A DNA stretch of 64,000 nt from Piezodorus guildinii (taxonomy: Eukaryota; Arthropoda; Insecta; Hemiptera; Pentatomidae). The notes beneath the pieces are model-generated. The model ran no database searches, was not told the origin of the DNA, and saw only the letters and a program-made list of their open reading frames with translations. How positions within the stretch are numbered: the first letter of the stretch is position 1; each line of letters starts with the position of its first letter. The stretch covers positions 55,869,813 to 55,933,812 of the forward strand of contig CM041298.1 of assembly GCA_023052935.1 (NCBI GenBank). Reading direction: 5' to 3'. Shown in pieces: positions 54,769-64,000 of the stretch. Both the position numbers and the translations under genes were made by a program.

Positions 54769-55558
54769 CTCGGGTGTGCATAACAAAAATTTCATTTACC
54801 TTCGATCTTGAAAGCTTGATTTAAATAAACATAAAATTGAGAAAAAATATTATGATGTATCGATAAAAAACATTCAATGTCTTTTAAATAATCAAACAAT
54901 AGAAATTATTGTTTACAATAATCACTCAGATTTCGTCACCTTCTAGAGCTTTGTATGCAAGCTATTTTTTCTCATTAACCTTTGGCTTGCCAACTAAATG
55001 TTATACATCTAAATAACAATTTTTAGTGGGAAAAAATTAACTAAAAAAACATTTCTGCTATTTTCTTCTATAGTTGATTAGTAGTTGATGTAGTCAACTA
55101 ATTTTATATTTACCTGTTTTCTCTCAATGCTAAAAATGGTTAATCAGCTTTAATCATAGGTCCTCAAAAGAAAAGAAAATTAAAAATTGATAAATAATGA
55201 AAATTATATTTATTCAATTTTATAACAATAAGGTTAGTCAAAATCGATAGTGACGTTTTTTGAGAAAATCGTAAAAAGATGCAAAATGCATGGAAGTATC
55301 ACTGGAGTTCTTAAAGTCTGTCGATTTTAAAGAAAAAGTTGGCGTAGCATCGCAGGCATTGACTAATGTTAAATACGAAATTTCAGTTTCGTACGACTTA
55401 TCGTTAAGACCGATATTCACCACATACACGGACGTTTTTGCGGGATTTGGTCATTTGGACTCAGAGGACCTAAGAACGTATAATGCCGATGAAAAATCGA
55501 GATGAAACATTTTCATAATCGCTATTATTTCCCTCATAAATAGGTAAGTGAGAGTAAA
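54769..55558 (+). mobile_element. HINE-like element, divergent full-length copy
   Basis: Recognisable by position: CTCGGGTGTGCATAACAAAA then TTTCATTTACCTTCGATC; TTTTTTGAGAAAATCGTAAA; CACATACACGGACGTTTTTG, CGGGATTTGGTCATTTGGAC; and the end AATAGGTAAGTGAGAGTAAA. Strong divergence marks it as one of the oldest copies. Confidence 0.75.
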
Positions 55559-55684
55559 ATATTTTTATTTATTGAAATATAACAAATTATGAACTAAAAA
55601 TGCAAGGTGGAGTCAAAGTCTTATAATAACATGACACACCTTAAGAGAAATTATTTATTGGCTCAACATCAATAACTATAATAT

Positions 55685-55835
55685 CAATTTAGAATGTCTT
55701 AAGGCCGTCTTCTTTTTAGACGTCTCGAGGTATTATTAAGAATAAAAGAGGAAGTAAGTTTTGGAACCAGAGAGTTAAAATAGGAATGGAGTTTGTCATA
55801 AAAGGAAACCTGGTGTGGGTCAAATCTAAAACATT
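55685..55835 (-). mobile_element. Jockey-1 LINE scrap
   Basis: On the minus strand FDLTHTR..., NSIPILTLWFQ and a terminal block with RDVKRRRP in shifting frames follow the last 50 codons of the Jockey-1 ORF, including the CCTCGAGACGTCTAAAAAGA nucleotide landmark. Confidence 0.6.
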
Positions 55836-56387
55836 AAGATTATAAATAATTTTTTTTTGTTCAAAATTATGAGTTTGGGCCTAGTAAGGAATGATCGAAA
55901 GTAGCGAGAATATTTAAGAGCGAAATAAATGATCGATATAAATTAAAAGGAAATAAAAAAACCAAAACGACAAAGAAACAGGAAATGATAAGTGACGCAT
56001 TAAACCGAAGCATATGGGAGGAGTTAATGTACGTTGGAGCAAGAAATGAAAACATTATGGGGGTCGCTCAGCTGTGATGAATTAACTTTCTACCTTGGAA
56101 AAGCAAAGGAAAAGATATTCTTGGAGTACCGGGATTGTCGTGTTATGTGTCACGTCTGTTTGTAAGCTGATGATGACGCAATAATTTATAATGATAAATG
56201 TAAATACTAAGTAAAAAAAAAGTGAATACCGCATCGGTGGCCGAAATGCTCAATAAAATTTTTTTTTTAAATGGAAAAAATGGACATTTAATTTCAACAT
56301 GAATCCGAGTGGTGTTTTATTATAGACATACAGTTTTAAACATGATAATCACATATATTTTAAAAACAGTATTAAAAAAATGTATGT
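55836..56387. other. Unassigned spacer
   Basis: 56160-56260 contains GCTGATGATGACGC and, 75 bases later, GGTGGCCGAAATGCTCAATA before T/A runs. This recalls pieces of the hammerhead-like motif but with no continuous core. No gene seen. Confidence 0.4.
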
Positions 56388-56575
56388 ACGTCAACAACCC
56401 GTAAAGGATTTTCTATTACTCACTTTATAGAGGCTGGGTTTACCCCAAGAGGGTCTCCATACACTAGTCGCTCCACAGTATAAATAACAAAATAAATAAT
56501 TATGGCATAGCCGGGTAGGAATTCGGGACCTGGTGTAAAGGCTAGACAAACAACCCTTTATTCCCATGGATGCGC
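56388..56575 (-). mobile_element. SINE2, reverse, partial
   Basis: CAACCCGTAAAGGATTTTCT, ACTCACTTTATAGAGGCTGG, CCCCAAGAGGGTCTCCATAC and then the head with CCGGGTAGGAATTCGGGACC (complement of a B-box-like GGTCCCGAATTCC). A block of about 120 bases of the SINE2 3' half is missing. Confidence 0.75.
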
Positions 56576-56584
56576 GTTCTAACC

Positions 56585-56654
56585 CATCAGATGAACCTAT
56601 GACTTTTAAAAGGAGTAAAAAATTCTGTGAGATGTCAGGTACTCGTTAAAGATC
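56585..56654 (+). mobile_element. SINE1, split copy, left part
   Basis: Short remnant with AAAAGGAGTAAAAAATTCTG and GAGATGTCAGGTACTCGTTA, interrupted at GATCCCTA by a Jockey-2 insertion. It continues at 57444. It also has an internal deletion of the CTTCGGAGGGGA block. Confidence 0.8.
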
Positions 56655-57443
56655 CCTACAATATTTTTTGTTGTTTACTCAATAACTTTATTTGCACCTG
56701 TAAAATAAATACAATAAGCCAATGGGTTGTACTACACAAATATGGAAAACATGACATGGATAGGCATGAGGTAGACAGCACTCAGTGATGCATCCTCCTG
56801 ACATTAAGCACAACTATATTTTCACGTCAGAAGGTCCCTCATCCAACTCCTTTTCAGCCTATGCCGAGTTATGTTTGGTATGTCAGTTGTAGCCATGTTT
56901 TGAACAAATTTGTTAACGTTTCCATGTAGTTTGTCATGAAATCGTTTGTAAGTCAGTAGTAGTGGTTTGATGTAGTTGGAATACGTAAGTCGATATGAAG
57001 GGTATCGTTTGAAACATACGGTGGAGAGTTCGTTGCTAGTCTTAAACATTTGGATTGAAAGGTTTTTTGAATGTGTGTCTTTTTAGCTGGTCCCTAAATT
57101 TGGCAAGCGTAAGTCCATACAGCTTTTAGCGAATAAGTACGAGGTTAGGCTTCTGTCTAATAAGTAAGAAGTTAGTGTCTATGTAGTATCGAATACAAAT
57201 AATCTGCGTCGAAAGTTTAGAATTCTACGTTTTGCCTTGACGTGTGGGCCCCATGTCAATCTTTTGTCAAAAATTAGTACTAAGTACGTCACTGTGTTTG
57301 ATTGCAGGAAGGGGTGATTGCCTATGTATGCGCGTCTGAGTGTGAATGCAGCGTGTAGTGACTTGTCATGGTTGATTTTAAGTTTCTATTTCTTACACCC
57401 GTTTTGTACATTGCCTAAGTGGTGTTGTAAAGTCATATTGGCC
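56655..57443 (-). mobile_element. Jockey-2 LINE inserted in SINE1
   Basis: The minus-strand reading includes SLHAAFTLRRAYIGNHPFLQ, TYLVLIFDKRLTWGPHVKAK (the YLGxxxDxxLTW equivalent), an AVWTYACQI block, TNSPPYVSNDTLHIDLRIPT and KFVQNMATTDIPNITRHRLK then RSWMRDLL. It starts within the RT domain (5'-truncated), has several stops, and ends on the minus strand with an A-rich ACAACAAAAAATATTG tail. GATCCCTA is present on both sides as target duplication. Confidence 0.9.
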
Positions 57444-57562
57444 TCTGTAGGATCCCTATACTAACTAAACATGGTTACGTAAAATGTAGGACTCCCACGA
57501 CATCCTTCGGTTAGTGACAGCTGCACGGAGTTACATTAAATGTACAAACAAACAAATTTCTA
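57444..57562 (+). mobile_element. SINE1, split copy, right part
   Basis: Resumes with GGATCCCTATACTAACTAAA, ATGTAGGACTCCCACGACAT and CCTTCGGTTAGTGACAGC and ends in ACAAACAAACAAA. With the left part it reconstitutes a diverged SINE1. Confidence 0.8.
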
Positions 57563-58109
57563 CCCTGCAAAAAAATTTTTAGTAAAAAATCAAAGGATAA
57601 TAAATTTAAGTAAACAACAGATTTCCTGAAAATTTAATTATAAAGAATAGAAACAAGATGGTTATTATTCCTTCATATTTTTAAAAAATTTATTTGAACA
57701 ATTCATAATAACAGAGAAATACAACTTTTCAAAAAGAAGATTTATACCTAGTAAGAAACCACTGGTCAATATTAACCTACTATAAAATTCTCTTTTAGAG
57801 CATAATATAAAATTCTCGCAATTGACGGAGAAACGAGAAATTTCAAAAGGCTACTTAAACATGGTATGTTGACAAGGCTACCCAATGTCTATAGGAAAAA
57901 GAGCTCATTGAAAGTGAAAAGATGTTTAATTACTGATGACCGTAGGCTTTCACCTTTATGATGTTTACAACGTAACGGTGTGTAATGAGCCTAGGGTTGC
58001 TTGGTAACTTACGCAGGGTAAACTCTTGAAAGGCGAAGGGTGGATTTAGTCGAGTTGCAAGTTTTGGAGGTGAGAGAACACATAGACTGTGATCAACACA
58101 GAATAAAAA
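57563..58109. other. Spacer, nothing recognised
   Basis: Less AT-rich after 57930 (GCCTAGGGTTGCTTGGTAAC) but without a convincing frame. Confidence 0.4.
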
Positions 58110-58236
58110 TTATTAAAATCCTCATCTGATATCGGGGGCTTGGGCGATGATCACTGGACGAATCTGTGCAGGCTACGTTAAGTGGCATTGGCAACAGACC
58201 TTTGGTTTCAATGAGCCTGTTATTGTTTTATCATTA
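58110..58236 (+). mobile_element. RTE-A LINE, extreme 3' end
   Basis: Reads DIGGLGDDHWTNLCRLR then a stop, matching DMGLDGDHWTNLC at the end of the 46.3-kb RTE-A copy. About 60 bases of 3' UTR follow before the HINE-like element begins. Confidence 0.75.
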
Positions 58237-59144
58237 TTTTTACTTTTACTTACCTATATATGAAATATATAGTAAGAGAAAGTATTGCGATCGTGAAAAT
58301 TTTCGAATTCTAGTTTTCGGCGGAAATACACGTTTTAGGATCCCCTGAGTCCAAATAACCGAATTCCAAAAAAGGTCTGTGGTGTGTGTGTGTGGTAACA
58401 CCCGGGCGGAAACGGTAAGTCCTAAGAAACTGAAATTTCATATTTAAGACAAATATGCGCCCGAGACGTTACAAAACCTTTATCATTAATATGAGCTTAC
58501 CAGAAGATCCACTTTATACCTTGCATTTTGCACCTTTTTACGATTATCTCAAAAACGGCTTTAACGATTTTGATTGAACTCCCTATATCGATGTAAAATT
58601 TGATGGGCTTTAATATGATGTAGGTTTCATTCTGATTGGAATAGTCTGACAAGGCTTCAATGCCGATAGTTCAAATTTTCTTCCTCTAAAGTATCTTCAA
58701 TTTCGTAGATTCGAAAAAATTAAACATTTCATGTTGTTAGCATTGATAAAAATCGGCTATATATACATACAAGTTCAACGAATTTGATAATCAAATAAAA
58801 GAGAAATGTGCAAAAGTATTTTTTAATGTAATTTTAATTATTTTTATATATATAAGAACCATAATATATATGTATAATATACCGTTGGAATACTAACAAT
58901 TTTAGAAAAAAATACTATCTTCTAAAAAACGTTGTAAAATGTAATGGAGACTGATGAAAAGATTGATAAAAATAGCTAATTCTTTTAGATAATAATAGAA
59001 TAGATTATTTAATAAAACACTTGTTTCTATCGAAAATAAATCTAATTAATTCTTTAAACTTATTTAATCTCTTATGGTATTTACAAATTCTTAAATTGAT
59101 TTTAACAACGTAGGTAAGTGAAAGTCGTTTGTTGCGCGCACCAG
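58237..59144 (-). mobile_element. HINE-like element, reverse, full length
   Basis: Starts TTTTTACTTTTACTTACCTA with TATATATGAAATATATA hairpin, then ACACGTTTTAGGATCCCCTG, a (GT)n tract of about seven repeats, AACACCCGGGCGGAAACGGT, AAACGGCTTTAACGATTTTG, AATGCCGATAGTTCAAATTT and the end GGTAAGTGAAAGTCGTTTGT with TGCGCGCACCAG. 908 bp. Confidence 0.95.
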
Positions 59145-59264
59145 ATGTTTTTAAACAATAATTTGATTTAATGATTTGTGTTTTGTTTTTCTTCCTTTCT
59201 TAACGAAATAAATGTAACTGAAAAATTGTTTTGAAGGATGGATAATAATTTTAGACAGAAGAAA

Positions 59265-59530
59265 AGTTCTCAGAGGGCCCATGGCTGTGTGGCAAGCACG
59301 CTTGTCAACTAGGCATTTTAAGCATGAAATTAAATCGGGAGTCAATCACAGCCACTCCCAGGTATGTGAGAGCCGTCAGCCTACTGGTGGCTACTCACAA
59401 AATAGGCGATTGGAATGGCGACTCTAACCTAAAAGTATAATCGAGAATAGCGGAGTAGAATCTTTGTAAGCCATATCGCACGGCAAAGGGTCTCCAAGGT
59501 TTGTCGTGTCAACCCGGGAAAAAAATAAAA
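59265..59530 (+). mobile_element. Possible third SINE family
   Basis: A mixed-composition block of about 240 bases, starting GGGCCCATGGCTGTGTGGCA and ending TCGTGTCAACCCGGG followed by an (AAAT)n tail, has the size and tail of a SINE, and its start could be tRNA-like (GTGTGGCAAGCACGC). Only one copy is in the window, so this remains a guess. Confidence 0.35.
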
Positions 59531-60415
59531 TAAATAAAAACTCTCACATCCAATAAGATAAAGAAAAAGTAAAAACTATTTAAAATAGGAGGGAGGAAAA
59601 AACGGAAACCAAAATTGGTGTTTAAAAGTTTCGTCTATTTATAACTGACCCTAGAGAACTTCCCCAACTGGAATTAGACGCGGAAGTTTTTGTTTAAATG
59701 GCGTTCAAGGGGCATTTAACCAAACGGGTCACGTTTTTCCCAACAGATGGCAACTAAATGAAATCCTACGGCCTGTTAAATTTAGAAAGTAAAAGTAGAA
59801 AAAAAAAAATAGTAATTTATTTTTTAAAGAAGCTAACTCATTAAACCTTTTAAATGGCTCAGATATAAATATAAATTTGGAAATGAATTGCAGTTATATA
59901 ATAACCATATTGCAATTACCTTACTTCCATGGATTACTCATGCGGAATTACTAGTCATAGGATGAAATAAAGTTTTAACTAGAAAAAAAATGCTTTAAAA
60001 TGATTGTTTTATATTATCGTTATTATAATTCGAAAACAAATAAAAGTAAAAGAATTAATAATCAAACAATTAACCTATTCTTTTATTATTATATTTTTTT
60101 AAATTATTGTTATTCTATGCAAAAAAAGTGTCCTTCATGCTCTTTATACGTTCGTAACGTATTATTAATATAAATCCTAAATCATATATATGTCTCATCA
60201 TATATTTAATTTTTTTTTTAATACACTCACACACTTTGATATACACATAGTAGCGATAAGGTTCTGAAACGGAAGTTAAGGTAGTCAGGAATTACGTATG
60301 GCTGACCACACACCTGTTATTATGACGGACGAAATACAGAAAGGTCTTGTCGCCATTTAAAGTTATTAAAAAACGAATCTCCTTTTAAAACAATAAAGAG
60401 TTCACTTTTAAAAAC
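59531..60415. other. AT-rich spacer, nothing recognised
   Basis: No landmark; small less AT-rich patches at about 59640-59760 and 60240-60350 without usable frames. Confidence 0.45.
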
Positions 60416-60990
60416 AAAATACATCCTCACACAAGACTGAAACGATAAGAAATTGCTCGAAGTTATCGATTACTACAACACTTACTAGACAAACGTTCAA
60501 AACTTCCAGTATATTACAAAAGACTCATTTACATCACTATTATCAGACCTTTTTGTACATATAGAATCGAGCTTTGGGGCTCTACGAAACCATTTAATTC
60601 CTCCCGCATCCAGTCCTTACAATCCACAATCCTTCGCAAAATCCTGAATGCCCCTTATTTTGTTACATATCAACTCCTCCATAATGAACTTAACATCCCA
60701 TTTGTTGCAGACATAGCCCGTGATAAATACTCCTCTTTTCATTCTAAACTCCCTGCCCATACAAACCCAATTGTCCGTAATTTATCTTCCTAAGATATCC
60801 CTGATATCCCTCCAAGGAGATTGAAAAGAAGGTGGTCTCGGAACCTGCTGAGTTAAAATAATTAGTGAAGTGCTACCACTGGGTAGTTCTTTCTCAAGAC
60901 ATTTTCATGACTTTTTTCTTCATTCCTCATATTTACTTATTGTGTTCTTTAATACAGCTGTAAATTATAAATAAAATAAATAACATTAAA
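60416..60990 (+). mobile_element. Jockey-1 LINE, best-preserved 3' end
   Basis: The frame is nearly continuous: PHTRLKR (stop) EIARSYRLLQHLLDKRSKLP, VYYKRLIYITIIRPFCTYRI, ELWGSTKPFNSSRIQSLQST, ILRKILNAPYFVTYQLLHNE, LNIPFVADIARDKYSSFHSK, NPIVRNLSS (stop) and PPRRLKRRWSRNLLS. Two or three stops remain. This is the C-terminal region of a Jockey-clade RT ORF2. The 3' UTR ends with CAGCTGTAAATTATAAATAA. It lacks the endonuclease and catalytic RT domains, so it is dead. Confidence 0.9.
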
Positions 60991-61177
60991 AGTCATTTTC
61001 TTCGAATACCAGTGATAAACACTTACAAATCCTAGGTTTGATAGGTTTTCGAGAATGATTTTGTTTGTTTTATCATCCAGATATCACACAAGTGTAGACA
61101 AGAAAAACATTTTTAAAATACCAAGACGAAAAAAAATAAGGCTTTGACGCGTACATTGTGTTAGATCTAATATTGCA

Positions 61178-61252
61178 GGGGATCACCTGTGGTGTAGTGG
61201 CTAGCATAACACCTTCTATGAACAAGTTCGCGAATCCAAATCCAGCAATTGG
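61178..61252 (+). mobile_element. SINE1 head fragment
   Basis: AGGGGATCACCTGTGGTGTA then GTGGCTAGCATAACACCTTC and a degraded B box. The SINE body is absent. Confidence 0.75.
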
Positions 61253-61580
61253 CCATATATTTATATATTTAGCCAAAATAAATGTTTAAAATTGGAAATT
61301 ATCCATACAATACTAAAATGCATTACGAATTGGGAATATTATAAAAGCTTTGTCGTGGAAGTTCATGTTGATTTGAGCATGTATAGTACCGCTTAAATTC
61401 CTGTTAAGTAACCCTCCACAACATCGCAATGTCAAATTAAATTGTTAAAGTTATGGGTGTTGGTTATGCATACCGTGTGCGGTGGTTAGGGAAGATTTCT
61501 GGTTGATTCTATAATCGTATCTAAAACTAAAAACAAAACGAACTATGAAACATAATTTTATTTGTATTTATTCCTGTCTG
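61253..61580. other. AT-rich spacer, nothing recognised
   Basis: No landmarks in about 330 bases. Confidence 0.4.
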
Positions 61581-61994
61581 TTTTACTTTCACTTAATTGT
61601 GAAATATGAGCTAATGGTAGAATTGCGATCGTGAAAAATTACGAATTCCAGTTTTCACCGGAAATACACGTTTTAGGGTCCCTTCAGTCCAAAAGACCAA
61701 GTCCGGCAATGAGCTTTTTGTGTGTGTTTAGTAAGCCTAGCACGAAACTAAAATTTAGGATCGTAAAACAATATAAAATGGTAAGGGCTGTAATTTTAAC
61801 GTAAAAGACGAGAAGGCCCTAAACTACAGTGATACATAATAATACATGCAGTACATAATTTTATATTGTTACACTATTTTATCTTCAACAGTGTTTAACG
61901 ATGCTGAAAATAATTTTTCAAAACTTTTTTTTTATAGTTCTTAAATTTATTTCAACAACCGAGGTACGTAGAAGTCGTGTGTTGTCCGCACCAG
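61581..61994 (-). mobile_element. HINE-like element, reverse, internally deleted
   Basis: Left end TTTTACTTTCACTTAATTGT then GCGATCGTGAAAAATTACGA and ATACACGTTTTAGGGTCCCT; right end CAACCGAGGTACGTAGAAGT and GTGTTGTCCGCACCAG. About 500 internal bases are missing or replaced. 414 bp. Confidence 0.85.
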
Positions 61995-62811
61995 ATTTTT
62001 ATTTTCTCTCATTAATTATTTTTTAGGTATGTACATTAAAAAAATATAAAAAAACCCAATTTTTGTATAGATGAAATTCACATAATGTAAGAAAATTCAT
62101 CACAATTTTATACACAAACTTGTCACACATTAAAATGTAAAATTATACGAATGCAATATCCTGGTTTTCCTTATCCTCGCAAATCCGGCCTGGGCATCGA
62201 ATGAATAAAAACAAAATAATAATCACAAAACATTTACACGACAAATAGTAATAAATATGCAAATTATTAACAATATTAAATTAATTTAAACCAGCCAGTA
62301 GTGAGAAATTAGAAAGTAAGTGAGAGTCAGAATATTCCATTAGTGCTTTTTAGCAAAATAATTGTTGTACGAATAAATGAAAGCATATAAATAAGATAAG
62401 GGGAAAAAATTAATTAACCAGGAACAAAATAAAAGAGAAAGTTTTTTTTTTTTCGTTAACGGTGGAATTCTGTGCTGTAGGTGTAAAAATATAATTATAT
62501 ATCATTTTAAAAAAATGTCTTCCAAATTAATTAATTTCTATTTTTGCGAATGGGCACTGCCTTTTATCTTTTATCTCCAAAACGAATTTCCGAAAATGAT
62601 TCTAACTGTTTTGAAATCCAAATTAGAAAAAATACACAAAGAAAATAGTAAAGGTTGGGATTAATCTCTTGCCTTTTTTGTTTTTTTTTTAAGTGGTTGG
62701 TGAGGGGGGGGGGTTCAAATTTAAAGCAATTCGAAAAGGTTATTAGTTGCCAAATGTCGCTAATTACGAAATGTCGAGACGTTATGAAATCTGCTTCAGC
62801 TTATTATACAA
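61995..62811. other. AT-rich spacer, nothing recognised
   Basis: A G9 run at about 62705-62713. No family landmark or gene. Confidence 0.45.
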
Positions 62812-63515
62812 ATTCAAGTTTTCTTCTTCTTCTTTCGGCACTACAGCTCAGTTATGAGTGAAGGCCTACCACAACATCAAACGCCAGACACCTTGGGTCG
62901 TCACTAATGCACTCCCGTTCTTTACAACTAACATAGACCATGCACCCTCTGCCACTCCATCAACCCACCGTAGTCTCGCCCTTCCAACTCCTCTCATGCA
63001 TGTATTCTTTCTTCCAAAACTTGTCTGCCCAACGAAGCCTTCCAATCCGTACAAATTTGACGACATTTGCATTATTATATATTGTTCCTATTTCAGAATT
63101 TTTCCTATGTCGCCAGACATTATTGCTGCACACTAGCCCAGGGAGTCTTCGAAGGATCCGCCTTTCGAATCGTAGGAGTGTTAGTTCTTGAGCTCGAGAG
63201 ATCGTCCAACACTCTGATGATGTCTGATAGGTAAGAACAGGCCTTTTGAGAGTCTTGCAAAGATGCATATTGGTGTTCAGCGAGAAACGTCTACTTGTTT
63301 CAGAAGCCCGAAATAGCATACGTTTGCAGCCATTAACCTTCTTAATATTGTTGGCTGTATATTGTTGTCGGAGTTCACTTGAGAGCCAAAATAAATAAAT
63401 TCATTCACATATCACATCAAGTCTCTGATACTCATGTGAGCGTCATGCCGATCCTCCTCTAATATATATTTGGTTTTGGACTCAATTATTGTTAGGGCCA
63501 CTCTTTATATCCGCT
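62812..63515 (-). mobile_element. RTE-B-type LINE, C-terminal RT end
   Basis: Minus-strand frames in order: TKYILEEDRHDAHMSIRDL, YVNEFIYFGSQVNSDNNIQP, TILRRLMAANVCYFGLLKQ, KTLKRPVLTYQTSSECWTIS, LLRFERRILRRLPGLVCSNN and VWRHRK, VVKFVRIGRLRWADKFWKKE, and, shifted, GVGRARLRWVDGVAEGAWSM. These match in order the finger, thumb and C-terminal region of RTE-like reverse transcriptases common in insects. The 3' end is a GAA-rich simple repeat (CTTCTTCTTCTTT on the plus strand). Frameshifted and 5'-truncated. Confidence 0.9.
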
Positions 63516-63779
63516 CTCGTGTAGCGAGAAATACCTCCAAAATTAAAGTTTTAGAAACTGAAACTTCCACTGAAGATGAAACATTATTTACTTTAAGATA
63601 ATATTTCTCAGTTAATGTTCATACAGAAGAAGTCGGAAAAAAAATAATGTAAGGCATTATGTGTAGTATATTGAATAGGTATCAGAAAATAAGACAGTCT
63701 ACTAATAATTTAGAGAACACCAAAAAGTAATGTTTCTCAAGTGGCAAGGAATTGCTGTCAGTTTTGGTGAACTATAAAT
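63516..63779. other. AT-rich spacer, nothing recognised
   Basis: No landmarks. Confidence 0.4.
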
Positions 63780-64000
63780 CTTAATATTTATTTGGCTTAC
63801 CAGGACAGTCGGTGGATCATAGTCAATATTACTATGATAATTTTCGGACAATATTTCTGCAGTTTCCTCCTTCAGATGGTAATCAAAAACTTACATGTTT
63901 CATAAGCAACCATTCCTTAGCAATCCCAACAAGCAGAAAGAGTTAATTATTTTTAATCAACAAAATCAAACGTAACTTTAGAGGAAGAAGTTTTAAAAAT
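63780..64000 (+). mobile_element. HINE-like fragment at window end, diverged
   Basis: TTTCCTCCTTCAGATGGTAA and, at the very end, AACTTTAGAGGAAGAAGTTT then TAAAAAT follow the HINE-like core (TTTTCTCCTTTAGTTGGGTA and ACTTTAGGGGAAGAAAATTT). The element continues past the window. Confidence 0.5.

Noticed and set aside
56160..56260. CTGATGA and GGCCGAAATG as a hammerhead
   Set aside because: The two pieces are 75 bases apart and no stem joins them. Only weak similarity to the motif.
62858..63191. Plus-strand frames of 83-92 codons
   Set aside because: They are antisense shadows of the RTE-B remnant on the minus strand.

Overview
This looks like a AT-rich (roughly 70 % A+T by eye) eukaryotic nuclear window, most probably from an insect or other arthropod. 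The evidence is the transposon content: Jockey-clade and RTE-like non-LTR retrotransposon tails, a deleted mariner, tRNA-headed SINEs, Helentron/HINE-like non-autonomous elements, and motifs resembling the hammerhead ribozymes known from Penelope-like elements. The species cannot be named from the sequence alone. I found no intact host gene, tRNA, rRNA or CRISPR array. No open frame above about 130 codons was found, and the longest ones are microsatellite translations or transposon remnants.

The largest component is one dispersed family, called HINE-like here (about 20 copies and fragments). In forward orientation it starts near CTGGTGCGGGCAACACACGA, carries ACTTTCACTTAC close to its 5' end and the complement near its 3' end, holds a variable (CA)n tract, and finishes with a short TATATA hairpin followed by GTAAGTGAAAGTA. 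A fresh copy (52750-53624) sits inside an older opposite-strand copy (52087-52749 plus 53625-53839), which fixes the element's ends and shows insertion into an A/T run without an obvious target duplication. A SINE of about 285 bp (SINE1, about 11 copies, some with 14-16 bp target-site duplications) and a second SINE (SINE2, about 6 copies, T-rich 3' end) are scattered throughout. LINE remnants are all 5'-truncated: five to seven Jockey-1, two Jockey-2, two Jockey-3, three RTE-A and one RTE-B.

Region by region. 0-12 kb: SINE1, HINE-like, Jockey-1 and hAT-like MITE relics, with three unexplained GC-richer patches that contain open frames (4.3-4.6, 6.2-6.5 and 8.3-8.6 kb). 12-17 kb: a four-copy tandem repeat of about 300 bp, a candidate 59-nt exon on the minus strand, a hammerhead-like motif inside a perfect 25-bp inverted repeat, and a GC-richer patch at 15.0-15.5 kb. 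17-35 kb: related repeat blocks at 18.2-19.3 and 25.2-26.1 kb, an imperfect 380-bp hairpin, an internally deleted mariner, and a 245-bp MITE with a clean 4-bp duplication. 35.3-38.8 kb: the most striking object, a 3.4-kb foldback element with arms built of an outer 21-bp tandem array and an inner 112-bp tandem array, set between (TA)n tracts. 39-64 kb: nested HINE-like, SINE and LINE insertions, including a head-to-head pair of hammerhead-like motifs at 44.8 kb and a Jockey-2 insertion that splits a SINE1.

The elements do not form a pathway. The likely relationships are parasitic: SINEs probably use LINE machinery, and the HINE-like, MITE and foldback elements probably depend on transposases or helicases encoded elsewhere.
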